A DNA stretch of 38,753 nucleotides from NCBI GenBank assembly GCA_001002405.1, contig LCOA01000001.1:1-38753 (forward strand). The letters are read 5' to 3'. The notes below the pieces were generated by a model that worked only from the letters and a program-made list of their open reading frames with translations, did not search any database and had not been told where the DNA came from. Made by a program: the position numbers and the translations under genes. Below, in pieces: positions 7,119-15,321 of this stretch; position 1 is the first letter of the stretch, and each line of letters opens with the position of its first letter. The DNA comes from Candidatus Amesbacteria bacterium GW2011_GWA1_47_20 (lineage in GTDB: Bacteria; Patescibacteriota; Microgenomatia; CAZETR01; Amesbacteraceae).

Positions 7119-8081
7119 TTTTCGGCCGTTTTTTGCTGACACAAAACCCCATATTAGAAGATTGGTTGTAATTAGGGTAAAGGGTAATTCATACATTGCA
7201 ACCCAAGTTTTATGTTTAATCGATTTAAAAATTCCCATTAAAAATGGCAATATAATAGAATTTGCGTAAATTACCCAAATAAATATTTTTAAAAGATCAG
7301 CTGGTTTACTCCAGTCTATCCAAGTCCACTGCCTAGCATCCTTCTGATCAAAATACATATTTGATAAATTTCTCACTCTCTTAAATACCAATCTTCGGAG
7401 AGTGTCAATAAACGGATGGTGCATCCCCGCATTGGGTACATAGGCAAACCGGTCGTGCCCGTTTTTGACATAAATTGCTACAGTGTCAAGTTCCATAAAT
7501 TTTTGTTTATCTTTTACGTATTTATCCAAAAGAGATTTGCGGTGGACACACATTCCCGATGTTAGCATTTTAGTAAGTGTGTATTTACATACCCACCATT
7601 GTTGTTTCTTTTCAATGACTACTTCGTTAAGGGAAGGGGTTAACCAAATAAACAATGGGTCTCTTTGAAGAAAATCCAAAGTAATATATTTGTTGAGAGG
7701 TTTATCATCTGGATAGGCATAATAACCAGTAAAAGAGCTACAAAGAGTTGAATCGGCCTCAAGGGGGTTAATAAGTTTGGTAAACCAGTTCGTTCCACAT
7801 AGATCAATGTCTGCATCCATAAATAAAAAGTATTTTCCCGTTGCTTGGTCAAATCCGATTTTTTTACCTATTCCCAAATCGTGGGTCCCATTTTTCAGAA
7901 TGACAACGGGGTACTTTTTAGCAATTGCGACTGTATTGTCAATAGAATTATCGTCTATTACAAAAACCTCAAGCTTACCTGGATATTTCTGCCTAAATAT
8001 TGAATCCAAGCAGCGTTTAATATTGGGCCCCTCATTAAAGGTGGGAATGGCTATAGAAATTGTTGGACAGCTTTTGGTCAT
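7092..8081 (-). CDS. Family 2 glycosyltransferase with C-terminal membrane helices
   Basis: A 329-residue GT2 enzyme. The GT-A domain begins ISIAIPTFNEGPNIKRCLDS, with VIDDNSIDNT (41-50) and the metal-binding D89-A-D91 (FLFMDADIDL). The last third carries about two hydrophobic segments (IFIWVIYANSIILPFLMGIF and a following stretch), so the protein should be anchored with its catalytic domain in the cytoplasm. It is the last of three genes in a minus-strand unit with GT4 and a methyltransferase, starting 3 bp after the GT4 stop. Its stop lies inside the 3' end of the convergent carbamoyltransferase gene. Confidence 0.9.
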   Translation of the reverse strand: MTKSCPTISIAIPTFNEGPNIKRCLDSIFRQKYPGKLEVFVIDDNSIDNTVAIAKKYPVVILKNGTHDLGIGKKIGFDQATGKYFLFMDADIDLCGTNWFTKLINPLEADSTLCSSFTGYYAYPDDKPLNKYITLDFLQRDPLFIWLTPSLNEVVIEKKQQWWVCKYTLTKMLTSGMCVHRKSLLDKYVKDKQKFMELDTVAIYVKNGHDRFAYVPNAGMHHPFIDTLRRLVFKRVRNLSNMYFDQKDARQWTWIDWSKPADLLKIFIWVIYANSIILPFLMGIFKSIKHKTWVAMYELPFTLITTNLLIWGFVSAKNGRKLLTRVFAN

Positions 8082-8084
8082 AGT

Positions 8085-9230
8085 TTAGTTAAACATTTTA
8101 ATGTATAATTTTTTATAGTAAAAACATTTGCTCAAGCTTATTACGCACTCAATATATTTTTTATAGTTATCTGTAATTTCTCCAATAGCTTTTATTAAGC
8201 TTTGGGGATTGCTATAGCCAATTATTATGCCGGCTCCACTTGTTTCTAATTCTTTTGAAAAATCAAAAACATTGGTTGTAACAACAGGTAAACAAACACT
8301 TAAATAGTTTTTTATTTTCCCGGGGTCTCCATAATATGCAACACTTCTTTCTTCTGGTAAATATGGGGCTATCCCAATTGTACATTTGGATAAAATCTTA
8401 TTGGCCCGATCCTCAGGTAACCATCCATGAAAATGGCAAGGAATTGGAGATATTTTAGCGCGGGCGCGAAAATATTGTTCATCTGGACCTGAGCCCACAA
8501 TCTCGATTTTGATACTAGGAAACTTACTGATTATATCCAAAGCGTTATCAAATAATAAATCAAGTCCCTGACTCTTCTTAAGAACTCCTAAAAATCCTAA
8601 TCTAATAGGAAGGGGTTTTCTCTCAGATCTGCGACACAAGTTTGTAGCAATGGGGACCACAAGCGGTTTTTTGTCAGGAAGAATCATCCCAGCGTCTTGA
8701 CGGACTTTTACTAAACGATTATTGAGATAGACGACACAGTCCGAAAATGTCGCAGTTTTGTCTAATTGCCAATAAAGCCATCGCATTAGAACAACTATCG
8801 GGTCGGGATATTTTAAGGGGTAATAATCCCAGATCCAAAAAACAGTAGTACTCACCAATTTAAGCTTTTTTAATATCAAACCAATCCAGGCTGTAAACGC
8901 ATTTACCGAAAGGAAATAATCAATTTTTATATATTTTTTTGTAGAATAAGAAATGGCTGAGAATATTTGGAATAAGTTGAGGACAGATCTTAGAGGAAGA
9001 AGCAAGAAAACTAAACTTCTGGGCACTGGCATATGGTAAAAAGGCTTTTCTTCTACAATTTTTCCTCTGATGTATATTAACAATTTGTTTTTTGGGTTAT
9101 TTACTCCCAAATCATGAAAGCCGATAGAGAACATAAAAACATACTTAAAGTTTTCTAGGAGGAAATCCAACATTTTCCCGGAGTTTTCGTAGGGGGAGTA
9201 ATTCACATATACAATCGATTTATTTTTCAT
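8085..9230 (-). CDS. Family 4-like glycosyltransferase (GT-B)
   Basis: A 381-residue GT-B protein. The C-terminal half has the donor-domain pattern (LGFLGVLKKSQGLDLL, then IKIEIVGSGPDEQYF and FHGWLPEDRA). The usual E-x7-E is replaced by a GDPGKIKNYLSVCLPVVTT segment, as in GT4 relatives with a PxKxxEYL-type ending, so the first glutamate is not conserved. The N-terminal domain is hydrophobic in places (VFLLLPLRSVLNLFQIF), suggesting peripheral membrane contact. Its ATG overlaps the methyltransferase stop by 4 bp. An AAAGGAG in the last codons of that gene lies 4 bases before it, one of the few good ribosome-binding sites in the window. Confidence 0.85.
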   Translation of the reverse strand: MKNKSIVYVNYSPYENSGKMLDFLLENFKYVFMFSIGFHDLGVNNPKNKLLIYIRGKIVEEKPFYHMPVPRSLVFLLLPLRSVLNLFQIFSAISYSTKKYIKIDYFLSVNAFTAWIGLILKKLKLVSTTVFWIWDYYPLKYPDPIVVLMRWLYWQLDKTATFSDCVVYLNNRLVKVRQDAGMILPDKKPLVVPIATNLCRRSERKPLPIRLGFLGVLKKSQGLDLLFDNALDIISKFPSIKIEIVGSGPDEQYFRARAKISPIPCHFHGWLPEDRANKILSKCTIGIAPYLPEERSVAYYGDPGKIKNYLSVCLPVVTTNVFDFSKELETSGAGIIIGYSNPQSLIKAIGEITDNYKKYIECVISLSKCFYYKKLYIKMFN

Positions 9231-9847
9231 TTTACTCCTTTAGCTACCATTAATACTCCTCGAGATATAGGAAAAAATCTTCCAAAGTGGCTAGTTTGCA
9301 AGACCTTAAAACCATGCTTTGCTAGAGTAGTTTTAAGAGACTGGTCTGTAAAAAAACGAATGTGAGGACCAGTGGGGTCGAATACCTTTTCAAAGCCAAT
9401 CATATCTACAATTATATTTTTTATAAATCCAAAATAAGGGGTGCTAATTATAATTTTTCCATCTGGCTTTAATATCCTATGCCATTCAGACAATAGGGTT
9501 GAAACGTCATAAACATGTTCAATAACATCTGTAGCTAAAATTGTGTCAAACTCGCTCGTTAAAAAGGGTAATCTCTTTCCACCCTCCGTCTTTACAAACT
9601 TGATATTGGGAAGATTGGTTTTTGCTCTTTTTAACCCTTCTTGTGATAGGTCGGTCCCCACATATTGATTGTTAGGAAAAGATTTAACAATTTCCTGTAG
9701 TAGCCGGCCTGCTCCGCAACCAAAATCCAAAATCTTTCCGTTTACTAGTTTTGGGAAAACCTCTTTTATCTTTGGCCACTTGTACTTAAAGTCATTTAGC
9801 TCATCTTTTTCCTTTTCTTGCCAATATTTTTCATAATAAATACTCAT
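9227..9847 (-). CDS. Class I SAM-dependent methyltransferase
   Basis: A 206-residue Methyltransf_11-type protein. Motif I is ILDFGCGAGRL (39-49), the acidic residue binding the SAM ribose is D66 (VGTDLS), and motif IV is ATDVIEHV (105-112), followed by LKPDGKIIISTP. It would O-methylate a sugar or glycan intermediate, given its place before GT4 and GT2 genes in the same unit. It is first in the minus-strand operon and has a near-consensus promoter ending 11 bp before its ATG. Confidence 0.9.
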   Translation of the reverse strand: MSIYYEKYWQEKEKDELNDFKYKWPKIKEVFPKLVNGKILDFGCGAGRLLQEIVKSFPNNQYVGTDLSQEGLKRAKTNLPNIKFVKTEGGKRLPFLTSEFDTILATDVIEHVYDVSTLLSEWHRILKPDGKIIISTPYFGFIKNIIVDMIGFEKVFDPTGPHIRFFTDQSLKTTLAKHGFKVLQTSHFGRFFPISRGVLMVAKGVK

Positions 9848-9857
9848 AAAGTAGATG

Positions 9858-9863
9858 TATAAT
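9858..9863 (+). promoter_or_regulatory. Plus-strand -10 box facing the 9896 gene
   Basis: TATAAT on the plus strand overlaps the minus-strand -10 box at 9859-9864. No convincing plus-strand -35 is seen. If used, transcription would start about 25 bp before the ATG at 9896. The two divergent units may share one symmetrical -10 element. Confidence 0.35.
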
Positions 9864-9887
9864 AGTTTAAATATCTATCCATTTCAA
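9859..9887 (-). promoter_or_regulatory. Sigma-70-type promoter of the minus-strand operon
   Basis: Read on the minus strand: TTGAAA (9887-9882), 17-bp spacer, TATTAT (9864-9859), then 11 bp to the ATG at 9847. Both hexamers match consensus at 5 of 6 positions. The 5' leader would be about 4-5 bases. Confidence 0.7.
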
Positions 9888-9895
9888 CTGCATTT

Positions 9896-10612
9896 ATGTC
9901 AAAAAACGCACCCAAAAATATTTACTGGTTCATAATCAACCTTTCGAGAAGCAATCCCATTTTTCGAAGTATTGTGGATTTTTTTGCATTAATATATTAC
10001 AAAATATTTCGGGCAAACAGGTGTTTTGAGTTTCAAGGAACAACTTATAAATATTTTTATCACTCCTACAATAGAACTGTAGCGGGCGAAAGAATTGTGG
10101 AAATTCCAATAGCCAAAGAACTAGTAGACAAGTACCAAGGCAAGAGCATTTTGGAAGTTGGGAATGTTTTATCACACTATTTCAATGTTGATCACGACAT
10201 TGTGGACAAATACGAAATCGTACCTCGAGTGATAAATGAAGATATAGTGAGTTTTAACCCGCAAAAAAGGTATGACATAATTATTAGTATTTCGACGTTC
10301 GAACATATAGGGCACGATTATGGAGAAGAACAATCTCCGAAAAAGTTTATTGCAGCAGTTAAAAACTTGAAAAAACTATTGGCTCCTGGTGGGCAGCTTT
10401 TTATTACGGTGCCAACCTCATTTAACGAATTTCTCCATAAACTAATAATGACTCACAAAATGCCTTTCACGAACGAATACTATCTGCAGCGTATCTCATA
10501 TTTGAATGATTGGAAACAAGTTCAATTTACCGAGATTCAGTTATGCGATGGTTACGACAGCCATTACGCAAATGCAAACTGCCTCTATATAGGACAATTT
10601 TTCAAAAAATGA
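9896..10612 (+). CDS. SAM-methyltransferase-like protein with altered motif I
   Basis: A 238-residue protein with the overall layout of a class I methyltransferase: SILEVGNVLSHYF near 84-96, IISISTFEHIGHD as a motif-IV equivalent, and LAPGGQLFITVPTS as the post-motif strand. The glycine-rich SAM loop is altered (EVGNVLSHY instead of ExGxGxG). It may bind a different cofactor or be a divergent methyltransferase. A hydrophobic N-terminal stretch near 20-38 (NPIFRSIVDFFALIYYKIF) could contact the membrane. It stands first in the plus-strand unit and overlaps the GT-C start by 4 bp. Function beyond the fold is inference. Confidence 0.75.
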   Translation: MSKNAPKNIYWFIINLSRSNPIFRSIVDFFALIYYKIFRANRCFEFQGTTYKYFYHSYNRTVAGERIVEIPIAKELVDKYQGKSILEVGNVLSHYFNVDHDIVDKYEIVPRVINEDIVSFNPQKRYDIIISISTFEHIGHDYGEEQSPKKFIAAVKNLKKLLAPGGQLFITVPTSFNEFLHKLIMTHKMPFTNEYYLQRISYLNDWKQVQFTEIQLCDGYDSHYANANCLYIGQFFKK

Positions 10613-12666
10613 GAGTCACCATTAGTAAGACGACGGCCTTTTGTATTGCGGTCATTTTGACCATATCAGTTGTTTCCCACTGGCAGTGGTTTTTTAAAAA
10701 CTCATATTTCGGTTGGGGTGACGCCAGGTTACTCACCAGATTTAAAGAGTCATGGATAAGTTATGCTAACTTTCCGAATATTTGGTCAATGTATGGAACG
10801 GGTCTGGGTGAAATCGACCTTATTTTCTCTCAATACCCGATTTACATGGTTTTTGGAGCGCTTACCCAATTGGGTTTTGACGCACGCCTAGTATCAAAAT
10901 TAATCTTCTTGGTTCCTGTCGCTCTCATTCCTGCATTAGGTAGTTATTTACTTATTAGAGATATAACAAGATCACACCTATCGAGCATAATTGGGTCAAT
11001 TATTTACTCGTTTAATGTTAATGCACTACTTACTCAGACCGGGAGCCTCTCAATTAGCGCTGCATACGCCCTGGCTCCCGTTTGCTTTTTAATGTTTATC
11101 AAGGCATTAGAGAAAAAAAGTATTAGACTAGGATTAGTAACTGGGTTAATTTTTTTTCTTCAATCAATTTATGAATTTAGAATTTTTTATGTTACCGCCT
11201 TTGTTCTATTTTTCTATCTAATATTCTACTTTGTTGTCAAAAAGGAGAACTATTCAAAAAATCTGATACGCACTCTCTATCATACTGCCTTGCCATTCAT
11301 ATTTCTAGCGTTCGCCACTTCGTATTGGCTCTTTCCCTATTTAATGACTGGATCAATTCAGACCAACCCTGCTTTCTCCAGACCTTTATTTGGAGACAAG
11401 TACGCATCTTTTAAACAATCGATAGCGTTTTTTTCACCTTGGTGGACTGCTGGCCATGGATACGCAAATGGAGTCGTGCAACCAATTCCTGTTTATTTTT
11501 GGACTATTCCCACATTGGCCCTTCTGGGCTTTATATTGAATACCAAGAGCCAAGAGGCGTATTTTTTCCTATTTATTAGTGTTCTGGGGATATTGCTTAC
11601 TAAACAATCAGACAGCCCATTCCCAAATTTATATCTCTGGCTGTTTCAACATTTCCCAGGTTTCAACGCTTTTAGAGAATCCAGTAAGTTTTTTTTAATT
11701 CTTTCGATCGGATATTCAGCATTAATAGCTTTTCTAGTTTCTTTTTTCAGATCGTATAAGATTATATCCTTGTTAATTGCAGCGGGGATTGGCGCGTTAT
11801 TTTTATGGAACATTAAACCTCTAATCACAGGTCAAATAGGCGGTTTATTTATCCCGAAAACTAGACCTCAAGACTTTATCGTTCTTAAGGACTTTCTTCA
11901 TGGTCAAAAGGATTTTTTCCGCACTGCTTGGATTCCAGCAGCAGGTATGTGGGGATATTATAGTGACATCCATCCTAAGATTGATCTTCACACGGTTTAC
12001 TTTGACATCCTAGGTCCAATGATGGCATCCTCACAAGGCCATGTGAGAGCTCCAAACAAAAGCTCGTTAATAGGAGATGTTAATCATCAATTTTTTGACC
12101 TTTTTGTTCAATCTAACTCCAATGAACTACTTGACTCTCTTAATATTAAATACGTTATTGTTCCCCTAGAGGACAAAGCCAATGACGACGATGTCTTTGT
12201 CAACTATGGCCTTCCAGATAGGGAGTATCTTCTTAACTTTTTGGATGGGGTCCCATATCTCTCACGCGTTAGTGCGGGAACCTCGGAAATTGTGGTCTAC
12301 GAAAATTCAAATTTTAAACCCCTGATTTTAATCGGGCCCTCCCCAGTACATTATCAGCGTTTATCGTCGTCAGAATACGTGATCCAGCTTCCCCCCACGG
12401 ATGAGGCTTCTCAATTAGTTTTCACAGACGCTTACCATCCAGCCTGGACGCTCACTGTAAATGACCAAAGCTACGTTTCAGAAAAATTCCAGCAACTATT
12501 TAATAGCTTTTCTCTTCCACCCCATGCTCAACCTGTCACTGCTCGCCTATTTTTCACTCCCCAAAAATACGTTGTCTATGGTTCTACAATTTCTCTTGCT
12601 AGCTTGTTAACTACTCTCTTAGTTCTCCTAATATTGTCAATTAGAGCCAGAGAGAGTAAAATTTAA
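10609..12666 (+). CDS. Large GT-C membrane glycosyltransferase, AftD-like
   Basis: A 685-residue integral membrane protein with an N-terminal helix (about 8-25), roughly ten further helices to about residue 430, a long extracytoplasmic region and a final helix near the C-terminus. This architecture recalls arabinofuranosyltransferase AftD and YfhO-type proteins. The first loop carries FGWGDARLL with D38 as candidate catalytic base. It is a clear paralog of the protein at 22464: shared VQPIPxYFWTIP, PGFNAFRExSKF, IKYVIVPLxD and NDDDxFxxYG. The frame extends upstream to 10510, but ATG 10609 forms the ATGA overlap and begins just before the first helix. It probably transfers a polyprenyl-linked sugar to the growing glycan outside the membrane. 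Confidence 0.85.
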   Translation: MRVTISKTTAFCIAVILTISVVSHWQWFFKNSYFGWGDARLLTRFKESWISYANFPNIWSMYGTGLGEIDLIFSQYPIYMVFGALTQLGFDARLVSKLIFLVPVALIPALGSYLLIRDITRSHLSSIIGSIIYSFNVNALLTQTGSLSISAAYALAPVCFLMFIKALEKKSIRLGLVTGLIFFLQSIYEFRIFYVTAFVLFFYLIFYFVVKKENYSKNLIRTLYHTALPFIFLAFATSYWLFPYLMTGSIQTNPAFSRPLFGDKYASFKQSIAFFSPWWTAGHGYANGVVQPIPVYFWTIPTLALLGFILNTKSQEAYFFLFISVLGILLTKQSDSPFPNLYLWLFQHFPGFNAFRESSKFFLILSIGYSALIAFLVSFFRSYKIISLLIAAGIGALFLWNIKPLITGQIGGLFIPKTRPQDFIVLKDFLHGQKDFFRTAWIPAAGMWGYYSDIHPKIDLHTVYFDILGPMMASSQGHVRAPNKSSLIGDVNHQFFDLFVQSNSNELLDSLNIKYVIVPLEDKANDDDVFVNYGLPDREYLLNFLDGVPYLSRVSAGTSEIVVYENSNFKPLILIGPSPVHYQRLSSSEYVIQLPPTDEASQLVFTDAYHPAWTLTVNDQSYVSEKFQQLFNSFSLPPHAQPVTARLFFTPQKYVVYGSTISLASLLTTLLVLLILSIRARESKI
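12634..12662 (+). promoter_or_regulatory. Sigma-70-type promoter before the RmlC-like gene
   Basis: TTGTCA (12634-12639), 17-bp spacer, TAAAAT (12657-12662), then 8 bp to the ATG at 12671. Each hexamer matches consensus at 5 of 6 positions. It lies inside the last codons of the GT-C gene. It would allow RmlC/RmlD expression independent of the upstream genes, from a leaderless mRNA. Confidence 0.65.
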
Positions 12667-12670
12667 TCCA

Positions 12671-13228
12671 ATGACGGCTAATCAATTTGTGAAACCTACG
12701 TCTCTCCCCGGACTTTTTGTTCTCGAGCGGCCTACATTTACCGACAACCGAGGTTTTTTTCGTGAGGTTTTCCATCTTAATGAACTGGAGGACGTTCTCG
12801 GATATTCCTTCCATCCTGTCCAATGGAATCATTCTCGCTCACTTCCTAATGTCATCCGGGCCTTACATGCCGAGAACTGGAATAAATTGGTCTACCCAGT
12901 ATCTGGTGAAATTTTCATTGCCATTGTCGACATTCGTCCTGATTCTTCTACATTTAAAAAAAGCGAGACTTTTATAATTAACGATACCAATCGTAATGCT
13001 CTATTTATTTCCAAAGGACTTGCGAACTCGATTTGTGTCATCGGTAATACACCGGTTGATTACATTTATCTAGTCGACGCTTATTACGATGGAAAAGATA
13101 CTCGGGCTGTAGCTTGGAATGACCCAGACCTAGCTATCCCTTGGCCTATCAAGAACCCCACTATCTCCGATCGTGATCGCACCAATCCCCGTCTCCGAGA
13201 TCTTTCAACTGCGTCAAAAGAGGTATAA
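12671..13228 (+). CDS. rmlC: dTDP-4-dehydrorhamnose 3,5-epimerase-like (RmlC family)
   Basis: A 185-residue cupin of the RmlC family, which epimerises C3 and C5 of dTDP-4-keto-6-deoxyglucose in rhamnose synthesis. DNRGFFREVF (25-34), WNHSRSLPNVIRALH with catalytic His66, K72, the SGEIFIAIVDIR strand with D87, a Tyr at 138-139 and the C-terminal AWNDPDLAIPWP (148-159) are family signatures. Length matches. The usual RGLH reads RALH. The next gene is RmlD-like, which supports a deoxysugar role, but RmlA and RmlB are not in the window. A related 3- or 5-epimerase acting on another dTDP-ketosugar is possible. Confidence 0.85.
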   Translation: MTANQFVKPTSLPGLFVLERPTFTDNRGFFREVFHLNELEDVLGYSFHPVQWNHSRSLPNVIRALHAENWNKLVYPVSGEIFIAIVDIRPDSSTFKKSETFIINDTNRNALFISKGLANSICVIGNTPVDYIYLVDAYYDGKDTRAVAWNDPDLAIPWPIKNPTISDRDRTNPRLRDLSTASKEV

Positions 13229-13229
13229 T
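13224..13229 (+). promoter_or_regulatory. -10 box before the RmlD-like gene
   Basis: A perfect TATAAT overlaps the RmlC stop codon and ends 8 bp before the ATG at 13238. The -35 position is weak (TCTTTC, 17 bp upstream). Spacing to the start codon equals that of the RmlC promoter. Confidence 0.5.
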
Positions 13230-13237
13230 TCACGATT

Positions 13238-14134
13238 ATGGCGATTGAAAAAAGAATTCTTATTACAGGAAGCACAGGTTTGCTAGGAAAAGGGTTATTA
13301 GCAACTGCTCCCAGAAGTTTTAAAATTTTCCCCTCATATTCCAAGGATCTTCCTTTAGACAAAGAACGTCGTTATCACCGGATAGATATCACCAATATCC
13401 AGCAAGTTGCTGATAATTTTGCCAAAATCAAACCCGAGATAGTTATCCATGCCGCCTCAATTGGTAATGTTGATTACTGCGAAAAAAATCCCAAAGAGGC
13501 TGAAAAAGTAAACGTATTCGGTACCCAAAACGTCATTAGGGCATGTACAAAGCATAACTGCCAACTTATCTTTACCTCTTCTAATGCAGTTTTTAACGGT
13601 CTCAACGCCCCTTATTCCGAGACTGATCCTCCCAACCCTGTAAACTATTACGGACGAACCAAAGTAATCGGTGAGAGATCGGTCTTAAAGGCTAATCCCA
13701 AAAATGTTGTAGTGCGCATGACTTTAATGTATGGTTGGAATAACTCCAACCAACGCTCTAATGCCGTTACTTGGCTTCTAGATAGGCTTCGCCGGGCAGA
13801 GCCTACAAAGCTAGTTAACGATACTTACGTTAATCCCATCTACAATCTCCAGGCGGCGGAAAACATATGGAAAATAATTAAGCTCGGAAAAAGCGGAATT
13901 TTTCACCTAGCAGGTAGAGATCGAGTTAATCGCTATGAATTCGGTCTAATAACTGCCCGAATTTTCGGCTTTGACGACAGGCTATTAGAGCCCGTTTCAA
14001 GTGATTATTTTCCTGGTATAGCCCTTCGAATGCCAGATACAACCTTTGCTACTACAAAAATGATTGAGGGGTTGAGCAGTCGCCCCCTCTCCCTTCAAGC
14101 TGGTTTAGAGTTTATGCAACTGCAATCTCCGTGA
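13238..14134 (+). CDS. rmlD: dTDP-4-dehydrorhamnose reductase-like SDR (RmlD family)
   Basis: A 298-residue extended short-chain dehydrogenase. The nucleotide-binding G11-STG14-LLG17 motif, the HAASIGNVDYCEKNP segment (RmlD proteins usually have HAAAYTxVDxAExxP), SSNAVFNG in place of STDYVFDG, and the catalytic Y138-GRT-K142 are visible. It would reduce the 4-keto group of a dTDP-6-deoxyhexulose to finish a rhamnose-type sugar, in the cytoplasm. It follows the RmlC-like gene by 9 bp and overlaps the GT4 gene by 4 bp (GTGA). The substitution in the STD motif leaves room for a different ketosugar or for the methionine adenosyltransferase regulatory-subunit relatives, but context favours sugar synthesis. 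Confidence 0.85.
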   Translation: MAIEKRILITGSTGLLGKGLLATAPRSFKIFPSYSKDLPLDKERRYHRIDITNIQQVADNFAKIKPEIVIHAASIGNVDYCEKNPKEAEKVNVFGTQNVIRACTKHNCQLIFTSSNAVFNGLNAPYSETDPPNPVNYYGRTKVIGERSVLKANPKNVVVRMTLMYGWNNSNQRSNAVTWLLDRLRRAEPTKLVNDTYVNPIYNLQAAENIWKIIKLGKSGIFHLAGRDRVNRYEFGLITARIFGFDDRLLEPVSSDYFPGIALRMPDTTFATTKMIEGLSSRPLSLQAGLEFMQLQSP

Positions 14135-15321
14135 AAGTCCTTTTTGCTCCCATACACTATTTCTACGGTAAAAATTACGGCAGCGAGATGATTTGTGCAG
14201 CAGACATCTTCACTCGCATCTCAAAATTTTTGCCAGGTACACAAGCTGTAGCTCTCACCAAGCTAGATGAACAACCAGACCTGCCCAGTTTGCACTATCG
14301 GTATTCTATCTCCAAGCCGTTCTTTCCCTCCATTTGGGACAATTTTAAACTCATATCCTTTTACACATTGGTTTCTCTCAGACTCATTACTCAACAGCAT
14401 TACACTATTGTCCATCACCTTTTTCCTTTTCGTATCGGTCGCACCTTCAACCCCTTATTTCTCATCCCGGGTCTGAAAATTAAGAAGATAATCGGGCCGG
14501 TTATGGTCTCCGTCGACTACGATAACAAAGATTTAAAAAAAAATTCCTTTTTTGCTACTAATGAAAATCCTGTATTTAATCTCCTGATTAATTTTTTTGA
14601 TCCTTTGTTTGCCCTTTTATCCAAAGCTACTCTATTGCGAGGGGATCATGTTATAGCTCTTAATGAAGTAGCCAAACAAGAACTTATTAAATTTGGAGTT
14701 CCATCCCCCAGAATCACCGTGATTCCCATCGGCATAGATACCCAAAAATTCAGTTTTACTCCATATAACAAGAAAAATAACCACATTTTCCACTTGTTAA
14801 CTCTAGGTTATCTTACTAAACGTAAGGGAACAGAACTATTGCTTAAGTCTCTGGTTAGAATCATTGAGAAATATCCCAAAGTTCACTTGACAATTATTGG
14901 CGATGGACCTCAAAAATCGGAGCTTGAAGACCTAGCCTGTCAATTAGATATTGACTCCCATGTTACCTTTGCCGGTTTTGTGAAATACGCTGATCTGGAA
15001 AAGTATTATCAAAGGTCACACGTTTTAGTAAGCATGAGTCGGGCAGAAAGTTGGGGTCAGGTTTATCTTGACGCAATGGCTTGTGGTTTAGCAATTATTA
15101 CCAGTAAAAACGATGGCTCAAATGAGATTATCAAAGATGGCCAGTTTGGCTACCTAGTTGAACAAGAAGATGTGGCTGGTCTAACAGGCAAGGTAAACTA
15201 TCTCATTTCACATCCCAAACTTGTCGACAGGTTTGGAAAAGCGGCTAGAAGAGAAATTAAAAGAAAGTATGATTGGGATAGAATCGTTATCTCTCAATAC
15301 CTTGGATTATATGAGCGCTAA
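14131..15321 (+). CDS. Family 4 glycosyltransferase (GT-B), GTG start
   Basis: A 396-residue GT4 enzyme. The N-terminal domain has MKVLFAPIHYFYGKNYGSE. The donor domain has IPIGIDTQKF, LLTLGYLTKRKGTELL and VHLTIIGDGPQKSEL. The E-x7-E motif reads AESWGQVYLDA, so the second glutamate is an aspartate. This still offers an acid but is unusual. The start is GTG at 14131, overlapping the RmlD stop by 4 bp. Placed right after RmlC and RmlD, it may use the deoxysugar they make; that is inference. Confidence 0.9.
   Translation: MKVLFAPIHYFYGKNYGSEMICAADIFTRISKFLPGTQAVALTKLDEQPDLPSLHYRYSISKPFFPSIWDNFKLISFYTLVSLRLITQQHYTIVHHLFPFRIGRTFNPLFLIPGLKIKKIIGPVMVSVDYDNKDLKKNSFFATNENPVFNLLINFFDPLFALLSKATLLRGDHVIALNEVAKQELIKFGVPSPRITVIPIGIDTQKFSFTPYNKKNNHIFHLLTLGYLTKRKGTELLLKSLVRIIEKYPKVHLTIIGDGPQKSELEDLACQLDIDSHVTFAGFVKYADLEKYYQRSHVLVSMSRAESWGQVYLDAMACGLAIITSKNDGSNEIIKDGQFGYLVEQEDVAGLTGKVNYLISHPKLVDRFGKAARREIKRKYDWDRIVISQYLGLYER

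Noticed and set aside
10510-10608. Upstream extension of the AftD-like gene
   Set aside because: The extra 33 residues overlap the preceding gene; ATG 10609 gives the 4-bp ATGA overlap and begins just before the first helix.
15221-15310. Upstream extension of the 15311 methyltransferase
   Set aside because: It would overlap the GT4 gene by 101 bp; the later ATG overlaps by 11 bp.
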